From Eriocheir sinensis (lineage: Eukaryota > Arthropoda > Malacostraca > Decapoda > Varunidae), in NCBI RefSeq assembly GCF_024679095.1, contig NC_066577.1, positions 2,115,971 to 2,179,970 of the forward strand: DNA of 64,000 nucleotides. Direction: 5' to 3'. Made by a program: the position numbers and the translations under genes. This document shows positions 61,329-64,000 of this stretch, piece after piece (within the stretch, counting starts at the first letter, position 1; each line of letters starts with the position of its first letter). The notes under the pieces were generated by a model. That model had not been told where the DNA came from. It saw only the letters and a program-made list of their open reading frames with translations, and searched no databases.

Positions 61329-62098
61329 ACCATTCAGGCCAGAGCGGCCTGCACATGACACGGTGGCCGTAGAGTCGAGGCCAAGATCAACGTGGTCTTA
61401 CTGTGGCTATTATAATTATTCGTCTCCACAACAAACGATGGATCAAAACGCTCAAACAAACCAAAAAACAATAAAATCAAAGAAAAAAACACCAAATGGC
61501 AAGCGGCAATAAAGGACGCAAATACTGCACAAAGGCGTCCTTCGTAGTGGGCCGGGTGTTATTCTGGAATTTTACTGATTAGTTTGGGTTAGTTTTGTGA
61601 TGTTTAATTTTACAATATTCTGCCAATAATCTACTGCTAGGGAGGAACAGCTGGTAATGGTGTGTCCCTAATAACTGGAAGTGACTGCTGATGTGAGTCT
61701 TGACCCCTAAAGGACAGGCTACTGCTAGGAGGGAACAGCTGGTAATGGTGTGTCCCTAATAACTGGAAGTGACTGCTGATGTGAGTCTTAACTCCCATGC
61801 AAGTGAAGTAGAGAGGCTTGGGTGTACTTCTGGAGCAATACCCAAATGATGCCTCAGAACACTCACCGGAATGAAAAATCTATCAAATAAATGAAAGAAA
61901 AAACACCCAAAACAGGCAGCGGCAGGAAGGCACAAAACCAGCACAAAGGTGTCCTTCACAATGACACGGGTGGAGGTATACAGCAGGGAGACAGGTGTAC
62001 GGTACTTCTGGAATTTACCACATATAGTTAGGTCAGGTCAGGTTGGGTTAGATTTACTTTGGTTAGTTTTGTCAGGCTTAATTTTGAGGATAAATACA
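61329..62098. repeat. 92-bp duplication and flanks (copy B)
   Basis: Two units of the 92-bp family starting at about 61632, both with small deletions. Flanks match 26168-27041. Confidence 0.85.
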
Positions 62099-62173
62099 AA
62101 GTACAGGGCCCGCCTTGGGCAAGAAGGTTGGTAAAAATTAAGTAAAGGAAATAATAGTAAAGACATACGAGCA

Positions 62174-62881
62174 ATGACGTGTTGGTATACAAATGCTGAT
62201 GTCTTGAGCACCAAGTTAATCGAGTTAAGATTTAGATTAAGGCATTGTATAAGCAAGCCACTTCTGTTATTTATATGTGAGGTTAATCCAAAAAATTTGA
62301 GATATCCCTTGACAGCTGAAGAAATGTCAATATCTGGATATAAGTTATATTTAAAGAGAGAGAATAGAGGAATAGCAATATATGTACATGAGAGTATATC
62401 AGCATGGCAAGTGGAGATGAACACAGAATTTGAAGAGGCTTTATGGATACGCATGAGAGTTAACAAGAACGAGGAAGCACTGATGGGGTGTTCATACAGA
62501 ATCCCACACAGAAGTAAGGAAAATAACGATAAACTCAGACAGTTATTGGTGGAAGTGAATTCTGGTAGGGATACACGTTTTATGGTTGGTGATTTCAACT
62601 ATCCCAAAATTGATTGGGAAAATTGGACTACAGAGGGAGGGAGCACAGAAACAGAGGAATATAAATTTATAGAAGCAGTGAGGAACTCTTACATGTACCA
62701 ACATGTATCACAGGCCACCAGAGGAAGAGGCATGGTTTCAACAAGTTTACTTGACTTAATTATGACCAGAGAGGAAGGTATAATATCAAATATTGAATAT
62801 GAGTCCCCCCTTGGTAAAAGTGATCACTGTGTACTTATAATAGACCTTAAATTTTTTAAGTGTACCCCAGCGCTCATATGA
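62174..62881 (+). pseudogene. LINE apurinic-type endonuclease domain (CR1-like)
   Basis: 235 codons read: WYTNADVLSTKL 4-15 (Asn of the N-terminal motif), CEVNPKN 35-41 (catalytic Glu), GIAIYVHESI 66-75, GCSYRIPHR 105-113, MVGDFNYPKIDW 137-148 (GDFN motif), LLDLIMT 192-198 and GKSDHCVL 214-221 (SDH motif). All the main catalytic motifs of the LINE endonuclease family are present. The NADVL...EVNPKN signature is typical of CR1/Rex-type elements. The frame breaks at about 62875 by a one-base shift; the next frame continues YEKFYYDKGDYEAMR. Confidence 0.88.
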
Positions 62882-63312
62882 GAAGTTTTATTATGATAAA
62901 GGGGACTATGAAGCTATGCGTACATTTTTAGGGAGTATCGAATGGGAAGAAGGATTCAAACACTGCAAAGATAATGTAGAGGAACAGTTGAAGATGATCA
63001 CAGAAAATTTTCAGTTAGCAAAACAAAAATTTATCCCCAGTAAGATCATTGATACTGCAGGACAACGACAATATAATACACCACTTGACATGAAGACACG
63101 ACAAGCAGTGAGGAAGAAACATAGAACATGGCAAAGGTATATTGAGACCATGGATCAACAGAAATATAAAGAATATGCCAGGGCAAGAAATAAGGCAAAG
63201 TCTATGACGAGGAAACTGCAGAGGGCAGCGGAAAGGGAAATTTCATTAAGTGTAAGGGAGAACCCAAAAAACGTTTGGAAATATGTGAAAAGTAAAGTGA
63301 AGGTAAAGAGGT
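62877..63312 (+). pseudogene. LINE linker between endonuclease and RT
   Basis: The frame contains FLGSIEWEE, RQAVRKKHRTWQRY, ARARNKAKSMTRKLQRAAER and NPKNVWKYVKSKVKVK. This basic helical segment is conserved in CR1-type ORF2 proteins just before the RT. A base is missing near 63312, where the frame passes to the RT. Confidence 0.85.
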
Positions 63313-64000
63313 GTAGCTGATCTATACATATCAGAGTCAGGGGACAGAGAAGAATTGACAAAAACAGATGGTGAGAAAGCACAGGTACTAGCTGATTTCT
63401 TTAGTAGTGTATTTATAGAGGAGCTTGATTCAGTTCCACCACCCATCGCAACCAGAAATTATGGAAGTAGACTTGAGATGGTTGAGATAACTGCTCATGA
63501 AATTAAGGAGAAACTGAAAAATCTCAAAGTGGATAAATCTCCTGAACCAGATGAAATACAACCGAGGATATTAAAGGAACTTAGTTCTGAGCTTGCAGAG
63601 CCCCTGAAAAGCTTATATAATACATCACTTCGAACGGGAAAGGTACCAGAAATATGGAGACAGGCTACAATATCGGCTATATTTAAGAAAGGCTGTAAGA
63701 AAACGCCAAGCAACTATAGACCGGTAAGCTTAACATGTATATTATCTAAAGTAATGGAGTCTATAGTGAGAGATAAAATGGTTCATCATATGTCAGCAAA
63801 CAATTTGTTTAGCCAGAGTCAGTTTGGCTTTATCAGTGGGAGGTCAATTACACTACAGTTATTAAAGGTAATGGATACATGGACTGAAATACTGGAAGGT
63901 GGAGGAGAACTTGATGTAGTGTATCTAGATATAAAAAAGGCATTTGACACTGTCCCACACAACAGATTGATGATGAAGTTAAAAGCCTATGGAATGGGAG
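63313..64000 (+). pseudogene. LINE reverse transcriptase N-terminal half (open to window edge)
   Basis: An uninterrupted frame from about 63313 to the window end. It reads VLADFFSSVF, EIKEKLKNLKVDKSPEPDEI, WRQATISAIFKKG, SNYRPVSLT, SQFGFISGRSITLQLL and VYLDIKKAFDTVPHNRL (motif A with its Asp). Pro-Glu-Pro-Asp stands where PGPD is usual. Motifs B and C lie beyond the window. Open, with well-preserved motifs, it is the least decayed RT in the window, but upstream frameshifts argue against activity. Confidence 0.85.

Larger units (their letters stand above)
54622..62098 (+). repeat. Large segmental duplication, copy B
   Basis: Direct-orientation counterpart of 18205-27041. Parts keep order. It lacks the satellite and piggyBac sequence that precedes copy A. 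It has many one-base deletions in short homopolymers relative to A (AAGGATTTGG for AAGGGATTTGG). Similarity ends at GATAAATAC, where a CR1-like LINE begins. Confidence 0.95.
62099..64000 (+). mobile_element. CR1-like LINE, continues beyond the window
   Basis: Similarity between duplication copies ends exactly where this LINE sequence begins. A short leader precedes the endonuclease frame. Endonuclease, linker and RT follow in order with frameshifts at about 62875 and 63312. No ORF1 is visible, so it is 5'-truncated or of a kind lacking ORF1. Confidence 0.88.

Overview
The window looks like repeat-rich DNA from an arthropod, most likely a decapod crustacean and plausibly a crab. That inference rests on very long dinucleotide and trinucleotide runs, many minisatellites, (TTAGG)-like pentamer repeats (the arthropod telomere motif), and tRNA-derived SINEs beside decayed non-LTR retrotransposons and hAT and piggyBac elements. 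Nothing looks bacterial or archaeal. No operon, CRISPR array, rRNA gene or intact host gene with exons is recognisable. The only non-transposon protein signal is a duplicated C2H2 zinc-finger reading frame on the minus strand.

Layout. 0-11.9 kb: minisatellites (33, 29, 105, about 70 and 68 bp units) with a MITE-like element and a dispersed repeat that carries a LINE 3' end. The 7.5-10.5 kb array has about 43 units, each with a (GGGA)n run. 12.4-13.85 kb: a hAT element with matching ends and an exact 8-bp target duplication. 14-19.3 kb: a 42-bp array, a 160-165-bp array with TTAGG motifs, and a 50/56-bp satellite. A piggyBac-like element sits in the satellite at a TTAA, and a reverse-transcriptase fragment is embedded in it further on. 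18.2-27.0 kb and 54.6-62.1 kb: two direct copies of one segment with the same order of parts and different tandem-repeat lengths. 27-36.5 kb: SINE and LINE relics, including a SINE inside a LINE. 36.5-39.2 kb: a LINE with endonuclease and reverse transcriptase behind a G-rich array. 39.4-46.2 kb: hAT-like termini, long (TA)n, a full-length tRNA-derived SINE in a 42-bp array, and a 1.3-kb foldback sequence. 47.4-49.1 kb: a 5'-truncated LINE whose C-terminus has a CCHC knuckle and a PD-(D/E)XK-like nuclease, followed by about 0.5 kb of (TAG)n. 49.9-54.2 kb: simple and low-complexity repeats. 62.1-64.0 kb: a CR1-like LINE that runs off the window.

The coding pieces form no pathway. They are remnants of selfish elements that used host repeats as landing sites. 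The parts most worth following are the R2-like LINE with its TAG tail, the zinc-finger pair with frame-compensating indels, and the piggyBac and hAT insertions whose target sites can be read directly. Many single-base indels separate the two large copies, so consensus or assembly error should be ruled out before biological interpretation.
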